A stretch of 64,000 nt of DNA from positions 4,209,987-4,273,986 of the forward strand of contig NZ_DS989904.1 of NCBI RefSeq assembly GCF_000155595.1, in the 5' to 3' direction. The translations under genes and the position numbers were made by a program. Below, piece after piece: positions 37,501 through 44,746 of the stretch. This stretch comes from Synechococcus sp. PCC 7335. GTDB lineage: Bacteria > Cyanobacteriota > Cyanobacteriia > Phormidesmidales > Phormidesmidaceae. Below the pieces are notes generated by a model, which saw only the letters and a program-made list of their open reading frames with translations, did no database searches and was not told the origin of the DNA. How positions within the stretch are numbered: position 1 is the stretch's first letter; every line of letters begins with the position of its first letter.

Positions 37501-38780
37501 CTGGGGCACCCACGCGCAATCGACCAGAGGTTTTGCCGACCGGTCGTAATTTCTATTCAGTAGATATTCGTGCTATCCCAACCGAGAGCGCTTGGGATGT
37601 CGGTCGTAAAGCAGCTGAGATCCTCGTCGAAAACTATACTCAAGAACAGGGCGAATATCCTCGCACACTAGGCCTTTCGATGTGGGGTACCGCCGCGATG
37701 AGAACAGGGGGCGACGATATAGCAGAAGCGCTGGCTTTATTAGGTGTTCGGCCTGTATGGGATGGCCCTAGTCGGCGCGTAGTAGACTTTGAAATTCTGC
37801 CGTTGGCCTCGCTAGGTCGGCCTAGAGTTGACGTGACGCTACGGATTTCTGGTTTTTTTCGAGATGCGTTTCCCAACTTAATCTCTTTATTTGATCAAGC
37901 CGTGATTGCTGTCTCGAAGCTCGATGAATCGGCTGAGCAAAATCCGCTAGCGGCCCAAGCTAAAAAAGAGTATGAGCAGTGGCAAGCCAAGGGACTTGAT
38001 CACGCTCAAAGTCTAGAGCGATCGCGCTATCGGATCTTTGGCTCAAAACCCGGTGCTTACGGCGCTGGCCTTCAAGGTCTAATTGAAGCGCAAAACTGGG
38101 AAAGTGACGCCGATCTAGCCCGCGCTTATATCAATTGGAGTGGCTATGCCTACACAGGCAATGCCGACGGACACAGCGCTCTAGAAGCGTTTAGTCAGCG
38201 CCTAGAGAATATGCAAATCGTGCTGCAAAATCAGGACAACCGAGAGCATGATCTGCTCGATTCGGATGACTACTATCAATTCCAAGGCGGGCTGACAGCG
38301 GCGGTGAAAGCAAAGCGAGGAGAATCGCCACTCACTTATTTTGGCGATAATGCGGTACCAGAGAACCCGAAGGTGCGCTCACTTCAGTCAGAAATTGCCC
38401 GCGTGTATCGCTCTCGGGTGATCAATCCAAAGTGGATTAAAGGTGTCATGCGCCACGGCTACAAAGGTGCGTTTGAGCTAGCGGCTACTGTCGATTATCT
38501 ATTTGCCTACGACGCCACCACAGGCTGCGTATCCGATCACATGTACAAAGGCGTTGCCGAAGCGTATGTGCTCGATTTGGCAGTGGGTGACTTTGTTAGG
38601 AAATCTAATCCTTGGGCGCTGCGAGATATGGCAGAACGATTATTAGAGGCCAGTCAGCGAGGGCTATGGAAAGGAGCCGATGAGAAAATGGTGGACGAGT
38701 TGCGAGCGATCGCCCATACAGCTGAGGGCACAATTGAAGCCGGGCTATCTACTACGGCTCAGCGTTCGAATCCCAGCTAA
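34590..38780 (+). CDS. cobN: Cobaltochelatase subunit CobN
   Basis: CobN is the large subunit of the ATP-dependent cobalt chelatase, homologous to ChlH/BchH. I choose the ATG at 34590 because CobN proteins commonly begin MHRLAATPGGW; an upstream GTG at 34554 would add 12 residues. The protein is about 1396 residues. Landmarks include GVIFYRAHYLSGDTK, LILANYPNRDGRMANGVGLD, AIVHVGKHGNLEWLPGKG, PGEGAQAKRRASAVILDH and GYKGAFELAATVDYLFAYDA. Around residues 183-283 there is an insertion rich in Lys, Ser, Asn and Thr in AT-rich DNA, between two conserved blocks. It fits with cbiD and nrdJ. Its last 29 bp overlap the convergent YdcF gene. CobS/CobT partners are not in the window. Confidence 0.93.
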   Translation: MHRLAATPGGWDNTKEGVIYIEQAPAPIVLLTAADTDISTLNQVLDRLPKGFEEIRALNLLQLQQQLTIDTYAETVLRHARVIIVRILGGRSYWSYGLEVLKETVSLTGASLIVMPGDDKPDLDLMSHSTVALSVVNRLWQYFTEGGIDNLCYGLMYASDCTLSTNYNPSSPQAVAKVGIYTPTIVQETKKKTDTKGYKKSDLYTDIQVKLKSLNSLQSSQKTTSKLTFENISNLFQSISNLTDESSFSSLSDTKLFNKSEDFSPFKSNDRILLPSLEADSRKSKLTALVGVIFYRAHYLSGDTKTIDMIAAALAKRNLVPVPIYVSSLKELEVQQAILRCCQSKDGHQSIDLVLNTTSFAITSFQQTSFASAALKPSTSSTSSLSVPSLWQQLDIPVLQVICSGSSHDYWQSHTQGLTPRDIAMNVALPEVDGRVITRAVSFKGAEQEERPEGCKALRNQLQTDVVAYQAKHDRIDFVADLALKWVQLRRVPVQDRKVALILANYPNRDGRMANGVGLDTPASCLEILRSLQQAGYTVTDLPKTGDDLMARLAAGVTNDPEGFGLVPIDQSLSLESYQSFFQTLSSAVQAGITSRWGEPRIEWQRFNHAQVEEIDCLPISGIQFGNIFVGIQPSRGYDIDPTLNYHAPDLAPTHAYLGFYHWLRAHFSAQAIVHVGKHGNLEWLPGKGIALSSDCYPEAAFGPVPHFYPFIVNDPGEGAQAKRRASAVILDHLTPPMTRAELYGPLQQLESLVDEYYEAQNLDPTRLKIIGPKIVDLLLDTQLQQDLKLSMIQTSEPPIDSQPLDQSPDLQTWLPQIDGYLCELKEAQIRDGLHILGQCPTGNQLRDLIVAIARHPNAEHLGLSRAIAQSWGLDLDPLTEDLGTAHHSTLPQTRSCRTIGDVVEQIEIYAADLVGQLLDSDRSFSDFAPPLKASLCWIADTLLPNLRQTTQELTHLLHGLEGGYVPSGPAGAPTRNRPEVLPTGRNFYSVDIRAIPTESAWDVGRKAAEILVENYTQEQGEYPRTLGLSMWGTAAMRTGGDDIAEALALLGVRPVWDGPSRRVVDFEILPLASLGRPRVDVTLRISGFFRDAFPNLISLFDQAVIAVSKLDESAEQNPLAAQAKKEYEQWQAKGLDHAQSLERSRYRIFGSKPGAYGAGLQGLIEAQNWESDADLARAYINWSGYAYTGNADGHSALEAFSQRLENMQIVLQNQDNREHDLLDSDDYYQFQGGLTAAVKAKRGESPLTYFGDNAVPENPKVRSLQSEIARVYRSRVINPKWIKGVMRHGYKGAFELAATVDYLFAYDATTGCVSDHMYKGVAEAYVLDLAVGDFVRKSNPWALRDMAERLLEASQRGLWKGADEKMVDELRAIAHTAEGTIEAGLSTTAQRSNPS

Positions 38781-39825
38781 AGTTTAAGTTGGGTAGCCAG
38801 CCTCTAGCGAAATAGTATAGATAGGTAAGTCGTTCATCCCAGTACTCTGAGGTAAGCCGAAGCGTATCGACGCTGGGAATCAGATTAAGCAGCATATTTG
38901 CTATTTGATCGCTTGGGCCATCAGTATCAACAGATAAGGTGCTAAAGCTAGTAGGTCTAGGAATAGTTCGTAGTCCTATCTGCTCAAAGGTTAGCTCTGC
39001 TCGTGACATGATTATCGCTGGTGCGACCAGAACTACCCAAGGAACATCTCTGATTGCATCTGGCTCTAGTCGTTGCTCTCTTCGGGCAATTAATCGCTGA
39101 CTCTCTAGAAAACCTTCGACAGCTTCAGCGGTGCCCCTGACGTCTAGGCCAGTACTTCTGATTAGAATATCCCGGCTAGCTATGCCATTGTCTGCCAGCA
39201 TCTCACGAATAATTGCCCTTTGATTGGTGTCTTCTGCAACAGAGCCCGCTGTTACCATCACCATGGGCGCTGCGCCACGTCGCCTGGCTTCAGCATAGAG
39301 GTCTGCCGCGTAGGTAATGCGAGGTGCTAGCGCTGTATAGGCAGGTGCATAAGACGCTGCCATATCTGATGTTGGAGATATGGCTCTGTTTATATCATTT
39401 CTGTCGCCGAAAACCACAATCGCAACAGCCGTTGCAAGATTCCTGGTACCCAGAATGTCTGCCGCACGAGTTGATTGTTCGGATCGGTTAACCAGTAACC
39501 CAGCAGATAGGGGAGTGCTTGAAAAGAGCAAAATAGCAAGTGCAAGCGCGCCTGCTTGAGGTCTCATGCTACCCCCTTTACCCAGAGAAATGCCAATTAG
39601 GATAAGTGAGGCTCCTAGAGGGGTCAGTGGGAATGAAAATAGCTCCCAGAGACCTTCAATAGTGCCGTTATCAGAAAGAGTAAAAGAGGTAGCTAGTAGG
39701 GTAAAAAGTAGTACTCCGACGAACCAGACTAGATACTTTTGGGAACTAGCTTTCGTGAAAACATACCGAACTACTAGCGCAATTGCAGCGAATACCAGTA
39801 TTTGAGTAAGCAGTACCAGCAGCAT
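38752..39825 (-). CDS. YdcF family (DUF218) membrane protein
   Basis: A 357-residue protein with four N-terminal membrane segments in the first 115 residues (LLVLLTQILVFAAIALVV and three more), followed by a DUF218/YdcF domain: AIVVFGD, Arg-containing AADLYAEARRRGAAPMVMVTAG, then REMLADNGIASRDILI and DVRGTAEAV. The family includes SanA and YdcF, linked to envelope integrity, but its reaction is unknown. The usual GG-G-R pattern near the first strand is altered (VFGDRND). Its 3' end overlaps cobN on the opposite strand by 29 bp. Confidence 0.75.
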   Translation of the reverse strand: MLLVLLTQILVFAAIALVVRYVFTKASSQKYLVWFVGVLLFTLLATSFTLSDNGTIEGLWELFSFPLTPLGASLILIGISLGKGGSMRPQAGALALAILLFSSTPLSAGLLVNRSEQSTRAADILGTRNLATAVAIVVFGDRNDINRAISPTSDMAASYAPAYTALAPRITYAADLYAEARRRGAAPMVMVTAGSVAEDTNQRAIIREMLADNGIASRDILIRSTGLDVRGTAEAVEGFLESQRLIARREQRLEPDAIRDVPWVVLVAPAIIMSRAELTFEQIGLRTIPRPTSFSTLSVDTDGPSDQIANMLLNLIPSVDTLRLTSEYWDERLTYLYYFARGWLPNLNFSWDSNAEP

Positions 39826-39986
39826 CTGTGTTTCTCTTAAGCGGACTCATAGCCTAGGTTCGACTCATGGACCGATCACGACAGTCGGGTTTAATTTAAC
39901 CACTTTTGTAGAAAAGGTAAATGTATAGCAAAGCGTGGATGCATACTCTTCGAGAAGGCAAAGCCAACGAGCTTGCTATAGCATTT

Positions 39987-40022
39987 TGCGTTATGAAGTG
40001 CGTTATAGGATGCGTTATAGAA
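39987..40022. repeat. 12-bp tandem repeat, three copies (tgcgttatagga)
   Basis: Copies start at 39987, 39999 and 40011; all begin tgcgttat and differ only in the last four bases. Confidence 0.85.
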
Positions 40023-40105
40023 CAGGAGTTGTAGCCTTTCGTGATATAGCAAGCAAAGTGGGCAAAGCTATAGAAAAGTTAAACATACTCAGTCAATTTC
40101 AGCGT

Positions 40106-40139
40106 AAAAAGCAGATGCCATAGACGACATCCGCTTTTT
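40106..40139. terminator. Bidirectional terminator downstream of the DUF1517 gene
   Basis: AAAAAGC-A-GATG pairs with CATC-C-GCTTTTT around CCATAGACGA, with one mismatch. The A/T runs on both sides allow action in either direction; the minus-strand DUF1517 gene ends about 90 bp away. Confidence 0.8.
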
Positions 40140-40154
40140 ACAAGAGTTAGAGTT

Positions 40155-40182
40155 CAGACTATGAAGCACAGACTATGAAACG
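40155..40182. repeat. 14-bp tandem duplication, near-exact (cagactatgaagca)
   Basis: Copies at 40155-40168 and 40169-40182 share cagactatgaa and differ in the last three bases. They lie between the terminator and the DUF1517 stop. Confidence 0.7.
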
Positions 40183-40230
40183 CAGAGTAGAAGTGTTAGA
40201 GCTACATAGTAAAACAGCATGTGAACAGAA

Positions 40231-41238
40231 CTACACAAGCTGAAGGTTTGGATACTCAGCGATCAGTTCGTCTGCGCTAAGGGTCTCACCTGGAACCTGG
40301 GGAGTCCAAAGCACCTCCACCGCCATGAGCTGCTCGCTAGAGATAGAACCAATTCTGTTAATAGCTTGACGAACATCATCTGTAGACGTCGTATTCTTTG
40401 GCAAATTAAGTTTGCCCTGACTAGCAACCAGAATGGTAGCAACGATGTATTCACCCGGATCTTCAGCCGTAGCTAACTCACCGCTACTATTAAGGGCAGC
40501 TTTTGACTTCGCTTGCGAGATTTGAGCATTGACGTTGGAGAGGCTCTCACGGGTAAATTTACTGCGTTCGGCGATCGCAAGTTGATTGAAGGCTTGCTCT
40601 GCCGATAGCAAACGAGTCTGGTCTGAGTCGATGTCAGCGTAGACCCAATATTCTGGGTGACGCAGCAAAGAAAGTGTCGTCTCTTGTAGGATCTTGGTAA
40701 GGCCGGCTGAAGTACTGGTATCAGCGGTTTCAGCTAGTCGAGTTAGATCGGTTTGCAGGCTACGCGCTTCGGCTAACAAGCCAACTTGTAGGCGAGCGAC
40801 TGAAACGGTAGGGTTGCTGCTGTAGGTCTCAGCGCTATCTCCGCCTACGCCTGCTTCGCGAAAGCTACGGATGATAAAGTTGGCGATCGCAATCGTGATA
40901 AAAATGCCAAACAGACCCCCCATCCCCCCAAAGCCAACAAACGGCAGCAGGAAGGGAAAACCAAAGCCACCACCCGGGTAATAGCCACCACCGTAACCCC
41001 CTCGATAACCACCGCTGTAGCTAGAGGGTCCGCGCGTACGGCTAGGTGTGGAATAAGAGCGGCTGGGCGCACGAAAGCTACCACCGCCAATGCGTCCGCC
41101 GGAGCGAGCAGCGAAGGCTCCATCTGCCTGAGAGAAGACGAGAACGGCAACGAGCCCGATAACGAGAAAGGACTTGAAGAAGGTCTTGAGCGAACGCGAT
41201 AGAAAAACGCGAGCCCAGGATTTGATGTTGTCAATCAT
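40231..41238 (-). CDS. DUF1517 domain-containing protein
   Basis: A 335-residue protein with an N-terminal signal-like helix (about residues 20-40) ending DGAFAARSGG. A Gly/Tyr/Ser/Arg-rich stretch follows (residues 45-92, with YRGGYGGGYYPGGG), then a hydrophobic membrane region (about 95-130), and the soluble DUF1517 domain (about 145-335: QVGLLAEARSLQTDLTRLAE, LLRHPEYWVYADID). The family occurs in cyanobacteria and plastids of plants and algae, where it is membrane-associated; its function is unknown. It is monocistronic with a good terminator. Confidence 0.85.
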   Translation of the reverse strand: MIDNIKSWARVFLSRSLKTFFKSFLVIGLVAVLVFSQADGAFAARSGGRIGGGSFRAPSRSYSTPSRTRGPSSYSGGYRGGYGGGYYPGGGFGFPFLLPFVGFGGMGGLFGIFITIAIANFIIRSFREAGVGGDSAETYSSNPTVSVARLQVGLLAEARSLQTDLTRLAETADTSTSAGLTKILQETTLSLLRHPEYWVYADIDSDQTRLLSAEQAFNQLAIAERSKFTRESLSNVNAQISQAKSKAALNSSGELATAEDPGEYIVATILVASQGKLNLPKNTTSTDDVRQAINRIGSISSEQLMAVEVLWTPQVPGETLSADELIAEYPNLQLV

Positions 41239-41347
41239 GAATCTTAAGGTTTGAGCGGCTGTTGAAACGGCTGTTCTCCCTACTTTAACGCGTTTCTATA
41301 GTGACAAAGCGGACTCCATACCTACCAAAAGGAAGGGATTGCCGTAC

Positions 41348-41590
41348 CTAAACATCGCTTGCACCCCCGCCGACGATAGTGACGATTTCTAGCTGATCTC
41401 CTGGCTGTAGCGTAGTTTCTGACCACAGCGCCCTAGTCAGAATTTCACCGTTGTATTCGATGGCAATTAGCCGAGGGTTTAAACCAATCTGCACTAGAAA
41501 ATCTGACAAACTTGTGCTGGCTAGGCAGAACTTTGTTTCTCCATTGACCTGGAGCGCGATATCTTCTGAAGGGCTTGTTTGTGAAATCAT
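41348..41590 (-). CDS. thiS: Sulfur carrier protein ThiS
   Basis: An 80-residue ubiquitin-fold protein that carries sulfur as a thiocarboxylate for thiazole formation with ThiG. Its core shows LQVNGETKFC, SLSDFLVQIGLNPRLIAIEYNG and LQPGDQLEIVTIVGGG. The active diglycine is followed by four extra residues (ASDV) instead of being C-terminal. In related carriers such residues must be removed before adenylation, or the true terminus is misread; the stop codon as given leaves no alternative. It starts 7 bp after the thiE stop, so thiE and thiS are one transcript. Confidence 0.9.
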   Translation of the reverse strand: MISQTSPSEDIALQVNGETKFCLASTSLSDFLVQIGLNPRLIAIEYNGEILTRALWSETTLQPGDQLEIVTIVGGGASDV

Positions 41591-41597
41591 AAACTAG

Positions 41598-42671
41598 TCA
41601 CGTTCCAATAGGCTGCTGTTGAGTTTGCTCGACCAAAGAACGGGCGACAGCGCTCGGGTCGCTTGCCTCCATCAACGCTCTGACAACGGCTACCCTCGTC
41701 GCGCCCGCTGCTAACGTCGGGCCAAGATTATCTGCGTTTAGCCCTCCAATCGTAAACCAGGGCATTGTGGCATACGCCGCTGCATAGCGGACATAGTCGT
41801 TACCAGAAGCCGCTTTCCCTGGCTTTGTCGGCGTTTCATGTACGGGGCCAACTCCAATATAGTCAGCACCTTCGTCTAACGCGCGCTGTAGTTCTTGGGG
41901 GTTCGTCGTAGAGCGGCCCACAATCTTGCTAGGTCCTAGAACCTTTCGAGCTGCCTCCATCGGTAAATCCTGTTGTCCCAAATGTACCCCGTCTGCATCC
42001 GAGGCAGCAGCGATATCAACGCGATCATTCACAACAAATAGAGCGCCATACTGGTGACATAGCTTCTTCATCTGATGAGCCGTTTGGAGGCGAGTATTAT
42101 CATCCGCTTGCTTCTCGCGATATTGCACGATAGCAATACCTCCTTTTAGGGCCGATTCAACCACGCCTAGTAAGTCTGGAACAGGAGAAGTGACAAGATA
42201 GGTTCGCGATCGCGCCAATTGCTGCATTCGTCTTGTTCCTTGATCCGTAGTGTCTGGGAATTTCGCCATTAGCTGACTATCAAGCGTGTAAAGCTGATAG
42301 CGCATCTGCTTGCAGGCTGCGGCCATCTCTTGGCTGTAGAGTTTTCCGTATTCTTCAAGTACCCGTAGAGCTTCTTGTGTGCGAGCAAGGTTGACTTGTA
42401 GCACGTCGCCTAAGCTATCTCGTAAGGATTCTTGAGTGTGAGTCAGCGCAGTTCCCATATCACCCGGCGTATCTCTAGCAGCGCGAATCTCTGGGGTATG
42501 CCATTGGGCAATGGTTTGACGTAAATTCTTTAGTTGAGCAGTAGTCGCCTCATCGTTAAGACCAAACCGACACCATTCTTCGATGATGCGCATCCCTTCC
42601 CTGGCACGGTCAAGGTTGGCATCTAGGATGCGTAATAGAGCGTTAGTCTTTGACACTGTTTGTTGTGGCAC
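41598..42671 (-). CDS. thiE: Thiamine-phosphate synthase with cyanobacterial N-terminal domain
   Basis: ThiE joins hydroxymethylpyrimidine diphosphate and thiazole phosphate. The 357-residue protein has an N-terminal all-alpha domain (residues 1-150, ILDANLDRAREGMRIIEEW), common in cyanobacterial ThiE and of unclear role. The TIM-barrel synthase occupies 155-345. Active-site segments are IVQYREKQADDNTR, FVVNDRVDIAAASDADGVHL, GRSTTNPQEL and GVGPVHETPTKPG. It precedes thiS by 7 bp. No TPP-riboswitch motif was seen upstream. Confidence 0.96.
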   Translation of the reverse strand: MPQQTVSKTNALLRILDANLDRAREGMRIIEEWCRFGLNDEATTAQLKNLRQTIAQWHTPEIRAARDTPGDMGTALTHTQESLRDSLGDVLQVNLARTQEALRVLEEYGKLYSQEMAAACKQMRYQLYTLDSQLMAKFPDTTDQGTRRMQQLARSRTYLVTSPVPDLLGVVESALKGGIAIVQYREKQADDNTRLQTAHQMKKLCHQYGALFVVNDRVDIAAASDADGVHLGQQDLPMEAARKVLGPSKIVGRSTTNPQELQRALDEGADYIGVGPVHETPTKPGKAASGNDYVRYAAAYATMPWFTIGGLNADNLGPTLAAGATRVAVVRALMEASDPSAVARSLVEQTQQQPIGT

Positions 42672-43102
42672 TGAGCTTTCTTTAAACGTAGGTAGGAGTT
42701 TGTAAAATCGAGCGGGAAGATTGCTTCGTATAAGACGGGGTTGATACGTCTGATAGTGATATATCTACTACATCAAGCGACAACACTGTTACTTTGTCGG
42801 GCTACTTCGCCGATACTTTGCCGAGTACTTTGCCAGGACTGAACAAAGCAAGGTTGGCGGGATGAAGCATCATAAAAGACAAAAGACAGGAATGCAGAAG
42901 TAAATAGAGTTGCGAATAGCTTGACAAAAGTATCTTAGAACTTCATATTTTCAGTTGCAGCCGTCTTGCCAGCTTTTCTTGATTTGATCTCGGAAAACGG
43001 CTTGAAGTGATTCCATACTTTCAGTTGATGTTTCCACGCCTAAGTGCATAGAACAGCATACTTCGGCGTTGAGCTATAGGTCACGATAACAGCGGGGTAG
43101 CT
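42672..43102. other. Divergent intergenic region between thiE and the DUF1565 gene
   Basis: This 431-bp gap should carry both promoters. It has a loose array of tactttgcc-like units at about 42790-42835 with uneven 11-13 bp spacing. No gene or riboswitch is seen. Confidence 0.4.
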
Positions 43103-44689
43103 ATGTTGTTAGGCAGGTATTCTTATGCTTCGGTTAGATCTTCTGGCAGATCGCATTCAAACCAACTCAGAAAGTCTTGGTCCATCTATCGATTACGAGC
43201 GCTCACATTGGCTTTAAGCCTATTGGCGATAGGCACAAGCACTGAAGGATCAGCTGCCCAAGCTTTGCTCTTAACCCCAGCTTCCTCTGAAGTAATAGCT
43301 ACTAGAGCTACTAGGACCGAAACTAGCGAGGCTATAAATAAAGTCGCCGCTACGGAGTCTAGAACCGCTGGCAAACGCTGGGATAGACAGCCATCATCAG
43401 CACGGCTAGCCGCCCAGGCACAAAGAGTAACAGCAAACCCAACAAATAATAGCTTTCAGACATTGCATGTCGATGGCGAGACTGGTAGCGACCAAGCAGT
43501 TGGCACAGAAGCGCAGCCCTTGAAGACAGTAACTAGGGCACTAGAAATTGCTCAGCCTAATACTGTCATTGTGCTGGCCCCTGGACGCTATAGCGAAGCC
43601 TCTGGAGAGGTATTTCCCCTTCAGCTAAAGCCAGGCGTGACGATTCAGGGTGCACCCAATTCAGGTGAGCACACCGCCATCATCGAAGGGGGCGGTCAAT
43701 TTACCAGCCCGATGCGATCGCACCAAAACACGGCTATTATCGCCGCTGATCGAGCTGGCATTGCTCAAGTTGCGATCACTAACCCTAAAGGCTACGGCGT
43801 ATGGGTTGAATCTACTAATCCAACTATTTTAGAAAGTGTCTTCATTGACAATCAACAAACTGGACTATACATCGCCAGCGGTTCACCTAGAGTGCAAGAT
43901 AGCTATTTTTCTGGCAATCGAGTAGCAGGTGTGATTGTTCTTGGGTATTCGAGCGCGCTGATTCACCAGAATACTTTTGACGATACGGGAGATGCCATTC
44001 GGGTATTAGACGGTGCTACTCCAGATATCGTGGCCAACCAGATTACTAATAATGAAGCTGGGCTGGTTATTGTTGGTAGCGCGCGGCCAACTATGCGAGA
44101 CAATCAAATCTCAGGCAATCGTCGCGATGATGTTGTTGAAGTTGAGACTAGCATTCGCCAACCAATACCGCTGCCACCTCTCACTTCAGAATCTGAGGCC
44201 GAGCAGGCTACTGAACAGCAGGCTACTGAACAGCAAGATGGAGAAAACCGTAGTTCAATTCCGCTACCAGTGATTGAACCAACAGAGTCTTCAGCAATTG
44301 CTAGACCAAGAATAACAGTCAATAAACCTGTCACTGATGTCAGTGCATCGGCTAACAATAATCGTTTAGCTGTTCCTGATAATTCTATCCCAATCGGCAG
44401 CGGTAATTCTAATGTTATCTTTTCTCCGCCTACTAGTGGTACGGGTGGGCCGCCAGCGCCACCGTCTAGGGCTCAGAGTTTAGGTCTATACTATCGAGTG
44501 TTTGTTGAGACAAGCGACCCGTTCGTACAAGATGATATTCGCTCTGTCGTTCCTGATGCCTTTCGCACCCGGTTTGAAGGTCGAGCCATGATGCAAGTAG
44601 GAGCTTTCCCAACAGAAGAAGAAGCGGAGGCTAGGCGCAGATTATTAGAAGAGAACAACTATGACGCACTTGTTGAATACATCCGTTAG
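43103..44689 (+). CDS. Secreted DUF1565 right-handed beta-helix protein with SPOR-like C-terminus
   Basis: A 528-residue protein. Residues 30-52 are a signal peptide (ALTLALSLLAIGTST, then SAAQA). Residues about 118-355 form a parallel beta-helix: the DUF1565 opening HVDGETGSDQAVGTEAQPLK, then repeated short coils such as NPTILESVFIDNQQTGLYI and SPRVQDSYFSGN. A Pro/Ser/Glu-rich linker with an in-frame duplication (EQATEQQATEQQ) follows. The last 70 residues (YYRVFVETSD ... MMQVGAFPTEEEAEARRRLL) look like a SPOR-type domain. A cell-surface, polysaccharide- or peptidoglycan-binding role is likely but unproven. Confidence 0.8.
   Translation: MLLGRYSYASVRSSGRSHSNQLRKSWSIYRLRALTLALSLLAIGTSTEGSAAQALLLTPASSEVIATRATRTETSEAINKVAATESRTAGKRWDRQPSSARLAAQAQRVTANPTNNSFQTLHVDGETGSDQAVGTEAQPLKTVTRALEIAQPNTVIVLAPGRYSEASGEVFPLQLKPGVTIQGAPNSGEHTAIIEGGGQFTSPMRSHQNTAIIAADRAGIAQVAITNPKGYGVWVESTNPTILESVFIDNQQTGLYIASGSPRVQDSYFSGNRVAGVIVLGYSSALIHQNTFDDTGDAIRVLDGATPDIVANQITNNEAGLVIVGSARPTMRDNQISGNRRDDVVEVETSIRQPIPLPPLTSESEAEQATEQQATEQQDGENRSSIPLPVIEPTESSAIARPRITVNKPVTDVSASANNNRLAVPDNSIPIGSGNSNVIFSPPTSGTGGPPAPPSRAQSLGLYYRVFVETSDPFVQDDIRSVVPDAFRTRFEGRAMMQVGAFPTEEEAEARRRLLEENNYDALVEYIR
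44203..44232. repeat. Exact 15-bp in-frame duplication in the DUF1565 gene
   Basis: Copies 44203-44217 and 44218-44232 are identical (gcaggctactgaaca) and give the repeated ATEQQ unit. Confidence 0.85.
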
Positions 44690-44699
44690 AAGATAGGGA

Positions 44700-44727
44700 A
44701 CTTACATAAACGGACTTACATAAAGGA
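44700..44727. repeat. 14-bp tandem duplication between convergent genes
   Basis: Copies 44700-44713 and 44714-44727 share acttacataaa and differ in the last three bases. They lie between the DUF1565 and kinase stops. Confidence 0.7.
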
Positions 44728-44746
44728 ACAAAATTAACAACAACTT

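Larger units (their letters stand above)
39826..40230. other. Intergenic region between the DUF1517 and YdcF genes
   Basis: This 405-bp gap holds a 12-bp repeat in three copies (39987-40022), a 14-bp duplication (40155-40182) and a strong terminator (40106-40139). A 62-codon plus-strand frame here spans the repeats and is not called. Confidence 0.55.

Noticed and set aside
38755-38780. A tRNA T-loop-like string (cgttcgaatcccagc)
   Set aside because: It is the end of cobN and overlaps the YdcF end; no acceptor, D or anticodon stem can be drawn upstream.
39935-40123. 62-codon plus-strand frame
   Set aside because: It spans the 12-bp repeat and the terminator stem and has no protein-like composition.
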